Part shown: piece by piece, positions 46,792 through 54,162 of the stretch
Numbering within the stretch: position 1 is the first letter of the stretch
How the letters are laid out: each line of letters starts with the position of its first letter
Assembly: GCF_013113735.1 (NCBI RefSeq)
Contig: NZ_CP053346.1
Span: forward strand, 3,610,001-3,674,000
Reading direction: 5' to 3'
Length of the DNA: 64,000 bases
DNA from: Sphingomonas sp. AP4-R1
GTDB taxonomy: Bacteria > Pseudomonadota > Alphaproteobacteria > Sphingomonadales > Sphingomonadaceae
Translations under genes and position numbers: made by a program
The notes under the pieces: generated by a model
What the model saw: the letters and a program-made list of their open reading frames with translations, nothing else
Database searches by the model: none
Told to the model about the DNA's origin: nothing

Positions 46792-47139
46792 TCACGCGAT
46801 CCGCGTCAGCAGATCGGCGAGTCTGGTGTGAGCCGGCGCGTGTCCCTCCGCGCTGTAGGCAGCGCGAAGCGCGAGACTGACGGGATGGGTAAGCGTGTGG
46901 GTGCCAGCGGCACCTTCCTCCCGACGCAAAATCGGGGACTCCGTTCCGTGAGCGCAAATTTCCTCATCATCATGGTCGATCCGCGACTGTGCGGCATGAA
47001 AGCCGTCGAGCCAGAACATGTGAAGATCTCGCTCAGAACTCCCGAAATCATCGGCCGGATCGATCTTCAGGGAACAGCCGGCCCGCCAGCCCTTGTCAAA
47101 CGCAGCGATGACCCGTTCCATTCCGGCATCATGATCCAC
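46792..47139 (-). CDS. Ribosome modulation factor-like protein (putative)
   Basis: The 115-residue protein has, at about residues 7-50, the pattern ERVIAAFDKGWRAG ... DPADDFGSS ... HMFWLDGFHAAQ. This is the A..G..AG.....P.........W..G arrangement of RMF-type ribosome hibernation proteins and their alphaproteobacterial relatives. The C-terminal half is unrelated. GTG at 47139 was chosen because GAGG lies 7 bases upstream; ATG at 47121 is an alternative. A TATAAT box with a weak -35 lies upstream. The RMF link rests on this short pattern alone. Confidence 0.55.
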   Translation of the reverse strand: MDHDAGMERVIAAFDKGWRAGCSLKIDPADDFGSSERDLHMFWLDGFHAAQSRIDHDDEEICAHGTESPILRREEGAAGTHTLTHPVSLALRAAYSAEGHAPAHTRLADLLTRIA

Positions 47140-47170
47140 GGCCAAACCTCAACGCCAACCAACTGGCCTT

Positions 47171-47198
47171 ATTATAACACTCACGGTGAAGCGGTCTA
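47171..47198 (-). promoter_or_regulatory. Sigma-70-like promoter for the RMF-like gene
   Basis: On the minus strand TAGACC (47198-47193), 16 bases, then TATAAT (47176-47171). The -10 is perfect and the -35 weak. The transcript would start about 25 bases before the chosen GTG. Confidence 0.45.
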
Positions 47199-47330
47199 TT
47201 TCCGAGATGTAATACGGCCTTTCCATGCAGGCGATGCACGATGAAGCAGACAGTCGCGCGCTAGCGCGTCCGCGCAATTGCGAAGGACGGCACTGACCAG
47301 TTTTCCCGCGGATGAGAGGCTCGCGAGCAA

Positions 47331-47471
47331 TCAGCTCCAGACCTTCAAGATGATCGCGAAGGCGACGATTACCAGCAGAAGTCCTATCGAAAGAACGTAA
47401 CGGGTGACATGGTTGGTCGAGCCGGCCCGCGCTTCGGTCTTTGACAGGTGGATCGGATCTTGATCGCTCAT
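47331..47471 (-). CDS. Small single-pass membrane protein (46 residues)
   Basis: This short frame encodes MSDQDPIHLSKTEARAGSTN, then HVTRYVLSIGLLLVIVAFAI and ILKVWS. A polar N-terminus is followed by one membrane helix at about residues 25-43. A very strong ribosome site, GGAGGTCGC, precedes the ATG, and an exact EcfG-type promoter lies 34 bases upstream, so expression is well supported although the function is unknown. Similar small proteins are common in sphingomonads. Confidence 0.75.
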   Translation of the reverse strand: MSDQDPIHLSKTEARAGSTNHVTRYVLSIGLLLVIVAFAIILKVWS

Positions 47472-47825
47472 GCGACCTCCGGGGGGTTTCAGGTGCCAGC
47501 GTTCAACGGGCGCTCCCGCGCGATGTTCCTGAGGTTCACGCGGTGGCAGCGGCTTGTTGTTCCGCGGCGGCAGCGCGCCGGCCTGTTGGGTTGAACATTA
47601 AGGCGTCCGAAAAATCGGAAAGGTGTCCGTTTGGCATGGCCAGCGGAAGCGAGGCGCCGCAGCTGCCAGCCGGTCGTACGTCCGGCGTGGCGGAGCTCGA
47701 CATTATAACGATATGGGCCAGTAAAGGATTTCAGACGCGAAGCGCATGAGCGGGCTGATCCGGCGTACATTCCGCATCTCGCGATGGTACGGAAACACGA
47801 TGGAGAGCGAACCGTTGATCAGGCG
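47472..47825. other. Divergent intergenic region with an EcfG promoter
   Basis: Contains the leftward EcfG promoter at 47505-47529. On the rightward side GGAAA-N17-CGTT (47791-47816) is a poorer match just before the DUF3429 gene. No gene is supported in between. Confidence 0.4.
47505..47529 (-). promoter_or_regulatory. EcfG general-stress promoter
   Basis: On the minus strand GGAAC (47529-47525), 16 bases, CGTT (47508-47505), an exact consensus match. It drives the 46-residue membrane protein. Confidence 0.75.
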
Positions 47826-48308
47826 ATGAGCTCCTCCGACACCCACCGGGACCACCCCGTACCGCGCGATGCGCTGCTTTTCGGCTATGGTTCGATGATA
47901 CCTTTTCTAGCAGCCGCTACAGCAGCCTGGACGCTTCCGGCGCCATGGCCCGCTTATTTCGTCGTCATGTCCATCATATGGGGGGCACTCCTCCTGAGTT
48001 TCGTGGCCGGTGTGAGGCGAGGCTATGGGTTCGGGAATCCCGGCGCGTGGGCGAAGACCGAAATCGTCTCGGTGGTCGCCTATGTCTTGCCGGCACTGAC
48101 TGCTTTGACGCTGGTCAGTCTCGGATCGATTGCCTCCGCTTTGTTCACGCTCATCATTGGCTTTGCGCTGGTGATAGCGTGTGACCGCCGCGCGGCCCGA
48201 TGCGGCAATGCGCCCGCTTACTTTTTAAGATTACGCGGTCCGCAAATGTCGTTGGCGATCGTGTCCCTAATCGCATTGGTCGTGCGTGTATTAGAGGTAG
48301 CGCGCTGA
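47826..48308 (+). CDS. DUF3429 family membrane protein
   Basis: The 160-residue protein has about five hydrophobic helices beginning LLFGYGSMIPFLAAATAAW, then YFVVMSIIWGALLLSFVAGVRRG, a close match to the DUF3429 pattern (L.GY...IPF, Y....I.WG..LLSF..G..RG). The function is unknown. The start at 47826 (MSSSDTHRDHP) was chosen; an upstream ATG at 47784 would add 14 polar residues. It stands between two stress-type small genes. Confidence 0.72.
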   Translation: MSSSDTHRDHPVPRDALLFGYGSMIPFLAAATAAWTLPAPWPAYFVVMSIIWGALLLSFVAGVRRGYGFGNPGAWAKTEIVSVVAYVLPALTALTLVSLGSIASALFTLIIGFALVIACDRRAARCGNAPAYFLRLRGPQMSLAIVSLIALVVRVLEVAR

Positions 48309-48527
48309 GGCGCTATGATCTTCAAGGAAGCTGGTACCCGGACGACAGGCTGATGTTCCGCAAGCCGGAAACACGCGGTCCGGCGGCGCGCAGCCGTCGA
48401 TTGCGCTCCCACTCTCCAGCAAAGATGCTTGCAACCGGATAAGCCGTTCGGGCGACGTTGACGAGCTGCAGGCGGAACTGCACTGTTTGTCGCCGGCGGC
48501 CCGGCAGGTCCGCCGGCGAACAATGCG

Positions 48528-49010
48528 TCACATTTTGCTGACCGCAGACAAGTGCATCTGGACGATCGGCGTGATCTCCACCGCGGCTGCCTTGAGATGG
48601 GCGGCAGAACCACCGGCCGCATAGGCCTTCATCAGAGCCAAAGCGTCCTCGTGCGCCGCTTTCTGTTGCTTGACGTACAGATCATCCTTGGTCTTGCCGG
48701 CAGGCACGGCCTTGAGGGCCGTGATATCGGCGCGCTGCTTGAGCGTCAGCGCGGGCGTTTTGGGCGCGAGTCCGTCGGCTTTTGCGGCCGCCACGACCAG
48801 CTTGGTACTCTTGGTATGAGCGGTCACCATCGATGCCGCAAATTTCGCAATGGCCGGGTTTTTCGACCCGGTCATCAGCTTGGCGGAATCGATTTCGAAT
48901 GCATCGGACGCCCCCGCGGTCTCCACGAATTCGGCGGGAGCGGGGGTGGCCGCATACAATGCAGGTGCCATGGTGGTCAGTGCAGCGGCGGTGAACAGGA
49001 AAGCTTTCAT
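48528..49010 (-). CDS. DUF4142 domain exported protein
   Basis: The 160-residue protein has a signal peptide (MKAFLFTAAALTTMAPALYA, cleavage near residue 21) followed by a helical DUF4142 domain: ASDAFEIDSAKLMTGSKNPAIAKFA and MVTAHTKSTKLVVAAAKADG, then a second helix pair ending in IVQMHLSAVSKM. This ferritin-like four-helix family is widespread in alphaproteobacterial stress-gene sets, and its function is not established. GAGGAT lies before the ATG. TGAAC-N17-CGTT upstream resembles an EcfG promoter. Confidence 0.85.
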   Translation of the reverse strand: MKAFLFTAAALTTMAPALYAATPAPAEFVETAGASDAFEIDSAKLMTGSKNPAIAKFAASMVTAHTKSTKLVVAAAKADGLAPKTPALTLKQRADITALKAVPAGKTKDDLYVKQQKAAHEDALALMKAYAAGGSAAHLKAAAVEITPIVQMHLSAVSKM

Positions 49011-49038
49011 AACCATCCTCTGATTTGGGTGTGGTGAA

Positions 49039-49064
49039 AACGCGGCCGCGGGGCCAAAGGTTCA
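49039..49064 (-). promoter_or_regulatory. EcfG-like promoter for DUF4142 gene
   Basis: On the minus strand TGAAC (49064-49060), 17 bases, CGTT (49042-49039): an exact -10 and one mismatch in the -35. It lies 29 bases before the DUF4142 ATG. Confidence 0.45.
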
Positions 49065-49300
49065 TCTCAACAGATGTCGAGAAAGACATCGGAGACTTGC
49101 CCACATCGTGCATGCGTCATCGGTTTGTGGACGTCTGGCAGTACTGAATTTGCTCGCCAGGTCTGTGAGCTCGAAGCAGTTATGCTTCGGCTCCGGCATC
49201 TATTTTCCAGTTTCGGTGATCCGACGTCGCGAGTAGCGCGGTAGTAGAGTTGCGACACAATCCTCTCGTGAGATTGCCAGGCTGGCCGGGGGGGGGGCGG

Positions 49301-49513
49301 CTAACGAGGAATTCGCAGGCGAGGCGGCGCAACGCCGCTGTCGGCTTCCATGAGCTCGCTTTCGATCCGCGCTGCAACGCGTTCGACTTCGAGGGCTTCC
49401 AATCGCGCCGCGGTCGCGTCGTCCGGGCGAAGGCCAAGCGCCATCTCCCGATATCTTTCGGCCATGCGGCGCAGGCGCTCGATCTCTCGTCGTCGGATTG
49501 CTCGTTCCGGCAT
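49301..49513 (-). CDS. Small helical hypothetical protein
   Basis: The 70-residue, highly charged protein starts MPERAIRRREIERLRRMAER and continues YREMALGLRPDDATAARLEA, then VERVAARIESELM. It is Arg/Glu-rich and almost wholly alpha-helical, so a short coiled coil is likely. GGAG lies 9 bases before the ATG. No family was recognised. The antisense frames have no better claim. Confidence 0.55.
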   Translation of the reverse strand: MPERAIRRREIERLRRMAERYREMALGLRPDDATAARLEALEVERVAARIESELMEADSGVAPPRLRIPR

Positions 49514-49894
49514 GATACGAAACTCCCACCTCTGGGGCGAGATCGCATTAACCATGTGTTAGTTCCGAGCGACTTGCAATTTTGTGAGCAATCGCAGCAA
49601 CATAGGGGGCAAATCGGGGCGCGTCACAGTCGCAAATTTGGCCAAAATCTTAGATTTTTTCGCGATGAACCTCATGCGCCCTTTTTTTCGCGTCGCCGTT
49701 GATGACCGCGCCTACCGGGTGGATAGTCATCTCGCCCGGGGGGTGCTGCCGGGTCGCCGAGACAAATTGGGGGAGTTGACCTTTGATCGCAGTCGGACGT
49801 GCCCAATAGTGTCGGGTGCCCGCCGATCGTGCGGCGCCTGACGCGCAATCCAGGATAGAGCGGACCTCTCCGCATAGTCTGGCGTTCGGCGTCG
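49514..49894. other. Intergenic region
   Basis: No gene or site is convincing in these 381 bases. The stretch 49560-49690 is AT-richer and contains a T-rich run, which may hold promoters for either neighbour. Confidence 0.35.
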
Positions 49895-50338
49895 ATGCGG
49901 ATCATCTTCATCATCATTGCTCTGAGCGCTGGCATCGCCAGCGCTCTTCAGTCCGGGGCGAACCAAACATTGAAGAAGGCGCTGGATGCGCCATTATGGG
50001 CTGCGGCGCTTGTCGCGCTCGTGACGGCCGCGACGTCAATCACGGTCGTTCTGGCGTCCGGGGAACGACTTCCGGCCGCAGGCGCAGCGGCGGCCGCACC
50101 CTGGTGGGCATGGGCTGGCGGATTTCTGGGAGTCGGCTTCGTCCTTGGGACGGTTTTTGCGGCACCCAAGCTCGGGGCAGGCCTGTTCATGGCGTCGATC
50201 GTGACCGCCGAGTTGATCACAGGTCTTCTGCTCGACCATTTCGGCCTGTTGGGCTTCGACATGCATCCGATCGGGTGGGGCAGGATCATCGGCGCCGCGC
50301 TAATGATCATCGGCCTGTCGCTGATAGCGATCTTTTAG
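49895..50338 (+). CDS. DMT-superfamily transporter, YdcZ/DUF606 type
   Basis: The 147-residue, five-helix membrane protein has the YdcZ (DUF606) pattern: IIIALSAGIASALQSGANQTLKKAL, WAWAGGFLGVGFVLGTVFAAPKLGAG, and ITGLLLDHFGLLGFDMHPIGWGRIIGAALMIIG. These are half-size drug/metabolite-type transporters that act as dimers; the substrate is unknown. It is a single gene with no partner nearby. Confidence 0.85.
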   Translation: MRIIFIIIALSAGIASALQSGANQTLKKALDAPLWAAALVALVTAATSITVVLASGERLPAAGAAAAAPWWAWAGGFLGVGFVLGTVFAAPKLGAGLFMASIVTAELITGLLLDHFGLLGFDMHPIGWGRIIGAALMIIGLSLIAIF

Positions 50339-50453
50339 CCACCCACATCCTCACACGGGAGACAGGCTGTATGCTTGCAGCAAAACTGTCCCATCGCCCG
50401 GTCGGTGCCCTGGCAAGCTTGCTCTGGCGGCCCCGACGTCCCACTTTTCCTGC

Positions 50454-51242
50454 TCAACCGGACTGCAGGCGGTCTTCCGCCTCGTCCCGCAGTTTCCCGG
50501 CATATCCTGCGGTTGCAGCGGCGATAAAAGCGCCGATTATCATCGACAATGCCGTGAAGAAGCTCACTGTCGAGGACAGTTTGCGCACCTTGTCCGCCGT
50601 CGTTCGAAGGGAGACGATCGCATCGTCGACCCGACGTGTGGCCTCTGATTGGGAAACTCCGGTCTGCCGAGCCACCACCTGAACCACATAAGCTTTGTCG
50701 ATCTGCGTCGGCGCGTCTTCGCGTCCAAGGATGCGAGCAAGTTCGGCCGAGACAGCGTTATTTATGGGAGCAGACCCGTTCGTTCGAAGCATGGTGTCGG
50801 CGACATAGCTTGCGGTGTTCACTGACGAAGCGCTTCCTGCGGCAGAAGCCGTCGCTCCCATGGCCACTGCCACAAGGAGCAAGGTCGCGACCGCCCAGGC
50901 AATCAGGCCATGTGCGGTGTCGCGAAAGAAGACTTCGCTCGTGTGCAGCCCAACCCAACGCGTGCGCAGGCGGCCGGTGATGTAGCCGCCCAATGCGGAC
51001 GACAGCCACTGCATCACAATCATCCAGATGCCGATGCCAATGGCGAAGCTCGTCGCAGAAGGCCCTGCTCCGGGCCAAGGAGATGCTGTCGCGAAGCCCA
51101 GGCCAGATCCCAGCGCGAAAAGGATCAGGGTCGTCGCGATTGCGACTGCGGTCCCCGCAAATATCGCTCCCCACGATACAACAGAGGCCGATGGCGCGTT
51201 GCTGTGTTCGACCGGACCAGCGCGGTCAATGATGGTAGCCAT
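50454..51242 (-). CDS. Multi-pass membrane protein of unknown function
   Basis: The 262-residue protein starts MATIIDRAGPVEHSNAPSAS with AGGAGGTCGC directly upstream. It has helices at about 23-48 (SWGAIFAGTAVAIATTLILF), 60-85, 110-130 and 225-250, with a polar middle section (about 150-215) of alternating charge (TQIDKAYVVQVVARQTGVSQ). A C-terminal helix pair ends in AGYAGKLRDEAEDRL. It resembles hypotheticals of sphingomonads and rhizobia with YqjE/YrvD-like layout, but no named domain was recognised. It is co-transcribed with a 23-residue peptide gene 11 bases upstream, behind an exact EcfG promoter. Confidence 0.7.
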   Translation of the reverse strand: MATIIDRAGPVEHSNAPSASVVSWGAIFAGTAVAIATTLILFALGSGLGFATASPWPGAGPSATSFAIGIGIWMIVMQWLSSALGGYITGRLRTRWVGLHTSEVFFRDTAHGLIAWAVATLLLVAVAMGATASAAGSASSVNTASYVADTMLRTNGSAPINNAVSAELARILGREDAPTQIDKAYVVQVVARQTGVSQSEATRRVDDAIVSLRTTADKVRKLSSTVSFFTALSMIIGAFIAAATAGYAGKLRDEAEDRLQSG

Positions 51243-51253
51243 GCGACCTCCTG

Positions 51254-51325
51254 TCAGTGCCAGAGCAGAAGCAGGAGCAGGATAACCGGAATAGGTACGC
51301 CAAGCAGCCAAAGGAGAATGGGCAT
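51254..51325 (-). CDS. 23-residue hydrophobic peptide
   Basis: The frame encodes MPILLWLLGVPIPVILLLLLL, then WH: one membrane helix and nothing else. AGGAGGG lies 5 bases before the ATG, the best ribosome site in the area. An exact EcfG promoter lies upstream and the 262-residue membrane protein begins 11 bases after the stop. Sequences of the type MPILLWLLGxPI recur as annotated or missed micro-proteins in proteobacteria, so this is likely real. It may be a membrane-inserted regulator or partner of the downstream protein (inference). Confidence 0.68.
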   Translation of the reverse strand: MPILLWLLGVPIPVILLLLLLWH

Positions 51326-51757
51326 CGATCCCTCCTGATACGGGTCCGTTTTTAGATTCTTGTGAGAACGAGCATGGTTAGTGCCAGTTCCTGAGCATCG
51401 GGATGAGCGACGAGCGCGATGGGCACGCATTCTGGCGGGGCACCGAGGATCCTCGAATTGGCGCCGTACCGAATGATCGTCGAAGACAGAGAGTGTGTCA
51501 GGTCGGTCGATCGGCCGCTCCGGGCGAATTCCGTCGCAGCCGGCACGATTTTCAATGGATGCGGGGGCATCGAGGGCTGCTCTCCGGCGCAAATGGCGCA
51601 TCTCCTGTGACAGGACGCCGGAACCGATCGCGAGGTGATCGCCTCGGAGGTTTGGGCGAAATGGTCGTCTGTGAGAACCCTGATTTCGCGGAGCGATACG
51701 TGTCGCGGTGATCTTTTTGCGAAGTGGGGAATTTCTTGCCCACGGGAGAACTATCCG
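51326..51757. other. Intergenic region with EcfG promoter
   Basis: Holds the leftward EcfG promoter at 51367-51391. A 72-codon minus-strand frame at 51352-51570 reads protein-like near its end (PPECVPIALVAHPDAQELAL) but has no ribosome site and overlaps the promoter, so it was not called. Confidence 0.4.
51367..51391 (-). promoter_or_regulatory. EcfG general-stress promoter for the micropeptide operon
   Basis: On the minus strand GGAAC (51391-51387), 16 bases, CGTT (51370-51367): an exact consensus match, 42 bases before the ATG of the 23-residue peptide. Confidence 0.75.
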
Positions 51758-52681
51758 ATGCCCAGCCCCACTATGTTTGCGTCCTTTGCGGAAGCGCGCC
51801 TCGACGATCTCGCCCAAGCCAAAGTGGTCGTCTTCGGAGCGTCGGAGGCCTCGCCTTACAGACAGGGCGTGCGGAGCCATTCTGCCGACGCTCCCGCCGC
51901 GCTGCGCAAAGCGGCAGGACGATTTGCGGGTTCACTCGGCCAGTTCGATTTTGACCTTGGCGCGACGATGTTTCCCAACAAGGACGATCGTCGGGGTTGT
52001 CTTGATATTGGTGATGTTCCGACCAATCCATGGGATTCCGAAGGAAACCGGCAACGGATCACGTCGGCCACGCGAACGATCTTGCAGGCCGGCGCAGTCC
52101 CTGTCGTTCTTGGCGGTGACGATTCCGTTCCCATTCCTGTCTTAGCCGGATTCGAAGGCCGGAAGATCACCGTCCTGCAGGTCGATGCACATGTCGATTG
52201 GGCCGACGAGATACTCGGCAATCCGCTCGGCTATGGATCCACCATGCGGCGCGCAGCTGAATATCCGTGGGTCGAGCATATGGTTCAGGTGGGCATTCGC
52301 GGACTTGGTTCGGGCGAATCCTGGCAGCACGACGACGCACGTCGCTGGGGGTCCCGAATAATCTCCAGCTACGAATATCACGACGCCGGGCCAGATGCGG
52401 TTCTGAGCGGCATCGAGCCGGGTGCCGACGTGTTTCTCTCGATCGACTGTGACGGTATCGATCCCGCTGTGCTTCCTGCCGTCAACATGCCGACGCCAGG
52501 CGGCCTGACCTATGAGGACATGATCAGGATCCTGCGCGGTGTAAGCGCAAAGGCACGCATTTGCGGACTGGCGCTTGTGGAATATGTCCCAGACCGTGAC
52601 GACCATCATCAATCGTCCGGGGTGGTGGCGGCCCGAATAGCAACGGTAGCAGCGGGACTGGTGTTGGCCCAGAGCGCATGA
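51758..52681 (+). CDS. Ureohydrolase (agmatinase/arginase family) with altered metal motif
   Basis: The 307-residue protein is of the Mn-dependent ureohydrolase family, which cleaves guanidino compounds to urea and an amine. Metal-site motifs are GGDDS (119-123), DAHVD (143-147) and SIDCDGIDP (228-236). In most family members the first motif is GGDHS, and the His is a manganese ligand; here it is Asp122. The other ligands are intact, so activity is likely but may be altered. The start at 51758 follows GGGAGAA. No arginine or polyamine gene is adjacent, so the substrate (agmatine, guanidinobutyrate, other) is open. Confidence 0.85.
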   Translation: MPSPTMFASFAEARLDDLAQAKVVVFGASEASPYRQGVRSHSADAPAALRKAAGRFAGSLGQFDFDLGATMFPNKDDRRGCLDIGDVPTNPWDSEGNRQRITSATRTILQAGAVPVVLGGDDSVPIPVLAGFEGRKITVLQVDAHVDWADEILGNPLGYGSTMRRAAEYPWVEHMVQVGIRGLGSGESWQHDDARRWGSRIISSYEYHDAGPDAVLSGIEPGADVFLSIDCDGIDPAVLPAVNMPTPGGLTYEDMIRILRGVSAKARICGLALVEYVPDRDDHHQSSGVVAARIATVAAGLVLAQSA

Positions 52682-52978
52682 GCGTACCCGCAGCGCTTCG
52701 GGAAACGGGCGCAAATATCGTCGAGAATAAGGGGGCGGCGCCTCCAGCGTGTGTCGTGCGCTTTTCCTCAGCACGCCCCAAATCTCTCCTGCCCCGGGGC
52801 AGAGCCCCCCGAGGCTCCCTGAGCCGCCGTCAGCGATGTAACAATGGGGCGAAGTGGTAGGAACCAGCGGTCAGGCCGAAGGGGGCGGCTGAGCATCCGC
52901 TTAAGCACCTGATAATGGTCCCGCTTTATAAGAGGCTCAGGCGTGCTCTCCCGTCTGCGTGCAACCTCGAGGCAAAAC
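52682..52978. other. Intergenic region
   Basis: No gene is seen. It contains a 14-base perfect palindrome CTGCCCC/GGGGCAG (52789-52802) without a T-run, possibly part of a weak termination structure after the ureohydrolase gene. Confidence 0.35.
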
Positions 52979-53671
52979 ATGGCGTCTGTTCGTCAGCTGG
53001 TCAGCGTAACGAGTGGGGTGCTTGGCGCTATCCTCGTCACGACTTCGGCGCCCGCCGCGCCGGTCGCAAATGAGCCGACCCTGATGGAAACACGCGTGCT
53101 CGCCGCGCTGAACGATGCCCGGTTGAACCCCCAGGCCTATATCGCCGACCTCGCAGCCTATCGAAAGCGCTTCAAGAACAAGCTGGTGACCATGCCAGGA
53201 AGTCGGGTGAAATACCTGACTCGGGAGGGTACGGTGCCGATCGACGAGGCGGTCGAGTTCCTCAATTCAGAAGAGAGCCGCTCACAACTTCGGGCGGGTT
53301 CGATACTGGCGGCCGCTGCGGCAGATCACGTCGCTGAGCAGGGCCGCTCCGGGCACACGGGTCATATCGGCTCCAATGGATCAGGGCCGGCTGATCGCAC
53401 ATCGCGTCGGGGTGGCGGCAGGTTGGTCGCCGAAGTCATCACGTACGGGGCCTTCGATGCCGCGGACGTTGTTCGACAACTCATCGTCGACGACGGTGTG
53501 CCGGATCGGGGACATCGATCCGCAATCTTCGCCGATCGCTTGCGCTATGCTGGCGTCGCATGCGGCTATCATCCGAAATTTCGGACGATGTGCGTGATAG
53601 ACATGGCGGAGACGCCGGACGGGACCTCCCGCTCGCTGCGCCCGAGCCGCCTGGCCTCGATCGCAGGATAG
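52979..53671 (+). CDS. Secreted CAP-domain protein
   Basis: The 230-residue protein has a signal peptide (MASVRQLVSVTSGVLGAILV, cleavage after about residue 28) and a CAP/SCP (cysteine-rich secretory-like) domain: ARLNPQAYIADL at the start, AAAADHVAEQGRSGHTGHIGSNG (first histidine and GSNG), then DDGVPDRGHRSAIFADRLRYAGVACG (HR pair, conserved GVGxA-like strand). Bacterial CAP proteins are extracellular, and their activity is not settled. ATG at 52979 was chosen because GAGG lies 6 bases before it; a longer start at 52943 is possible. It is convergent with a small lipoprotein gene, 4 bases apart. Confidence 0.87.
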   Translation: MASVRQLVSVTSGVLGAILVTTSAPAAPVANEPTLMETRVLAALNDARLNPQAYIADLAAYRKRFKNKLVTMPGSRVKYLTREGTVPIDEAVEFLNSEESRSQLRAGSILAAAAADHVAEQGRSGHTGHIGSNGSGPADRTSRRGGGRLVAEVITYGAFDAADVVRQLIVDDGVPDRGHRSAIFADRLRYAGVACGYHPKFRTMCVIDMAETPDGTSRSLRPSRLASIAG

Positions 53672-53675
53672 ATTT

Positions 53676-53837
53676 CTAGCAGATCATTCGACTACCGACC
53701 CGACTACAGGGCAGAGGTTTCGTCCAGTCCGGCAACGGCTCGCCGCCCGGCGCTGACGTGTCCCGCTTATGCCGCATCGAAGCCGCACAGCCGGCCAGCG
53801 CTGCCATGAGGGCTGCGGACAGGATGAAACGCCACAT
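53676..53837 (-). CDS. Small putative lipoprotein (53 residues)
   Basis: The frame encodes MWRFILSAALMAALAGCAAS, then MRHKRDTSAPGGEPLPDWTK and a short end. The start is a classic lipoprotein signal peptide with lipobox LAGC (Cys17), so the mature product would be a 37-residue lipidated peptide. No strong ribosome site is visible, which lowers confidence. It is convergent with the CAP-domain gene. The function is unknown. Confidence 0.5.
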   Translation of the reverse strand: MWRFILSAALMAALAGCAASMRHKRDTSAPGGEPLPDWTKPLPCSRVGSRMIC

Positions 53838-54162
53838 GGTCAGGTAACGCGGGGGCGCGACAATGTGCCTCCGCTGGCTTCAATTTTCGGTAAGCAGGAA
53901 CCTCATCTCGCTTCAATGTCACGTGTCGGGAAGGCGCGCTACTCCAGCAGAGAGCCGGGCCCGAATCCTCAAGCACAGGCTGTCCCATGTCGGTTTTGAG
54001 GATGGCGGGTAAGTAGAGAGCACGATCGCTCACCCGCGCCGCGCCCTGGCCGTGGCCCATCGACCAAAAGCGATCGCCGAAGCTTGCAGACGGGAGAGGT
54101 AGGTCCATATTGTGCAGTGCAGCATGTTCGCTGCAGGTGTTGGTAAGAGACGGAGAACGCAA
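53838..54162. other. Intergenic region
   Basis: No further gene or clear promoter is seen between the lipoprotein start and the esterase gene. Confidence 0.35.

Noticed and set aside
51352..51570. 72-codon minus-strand frame upstream of the micropeptide
   Set aside because: No ribosome site, an overlapping exact EcfG promoter, and no recognisable pattern.
52789..52802. CTGCCCC/GGGGCAG palindrome as a terminator
   Set aside because: No T-run follows on either strand; kept only as a note on the intergenic region.
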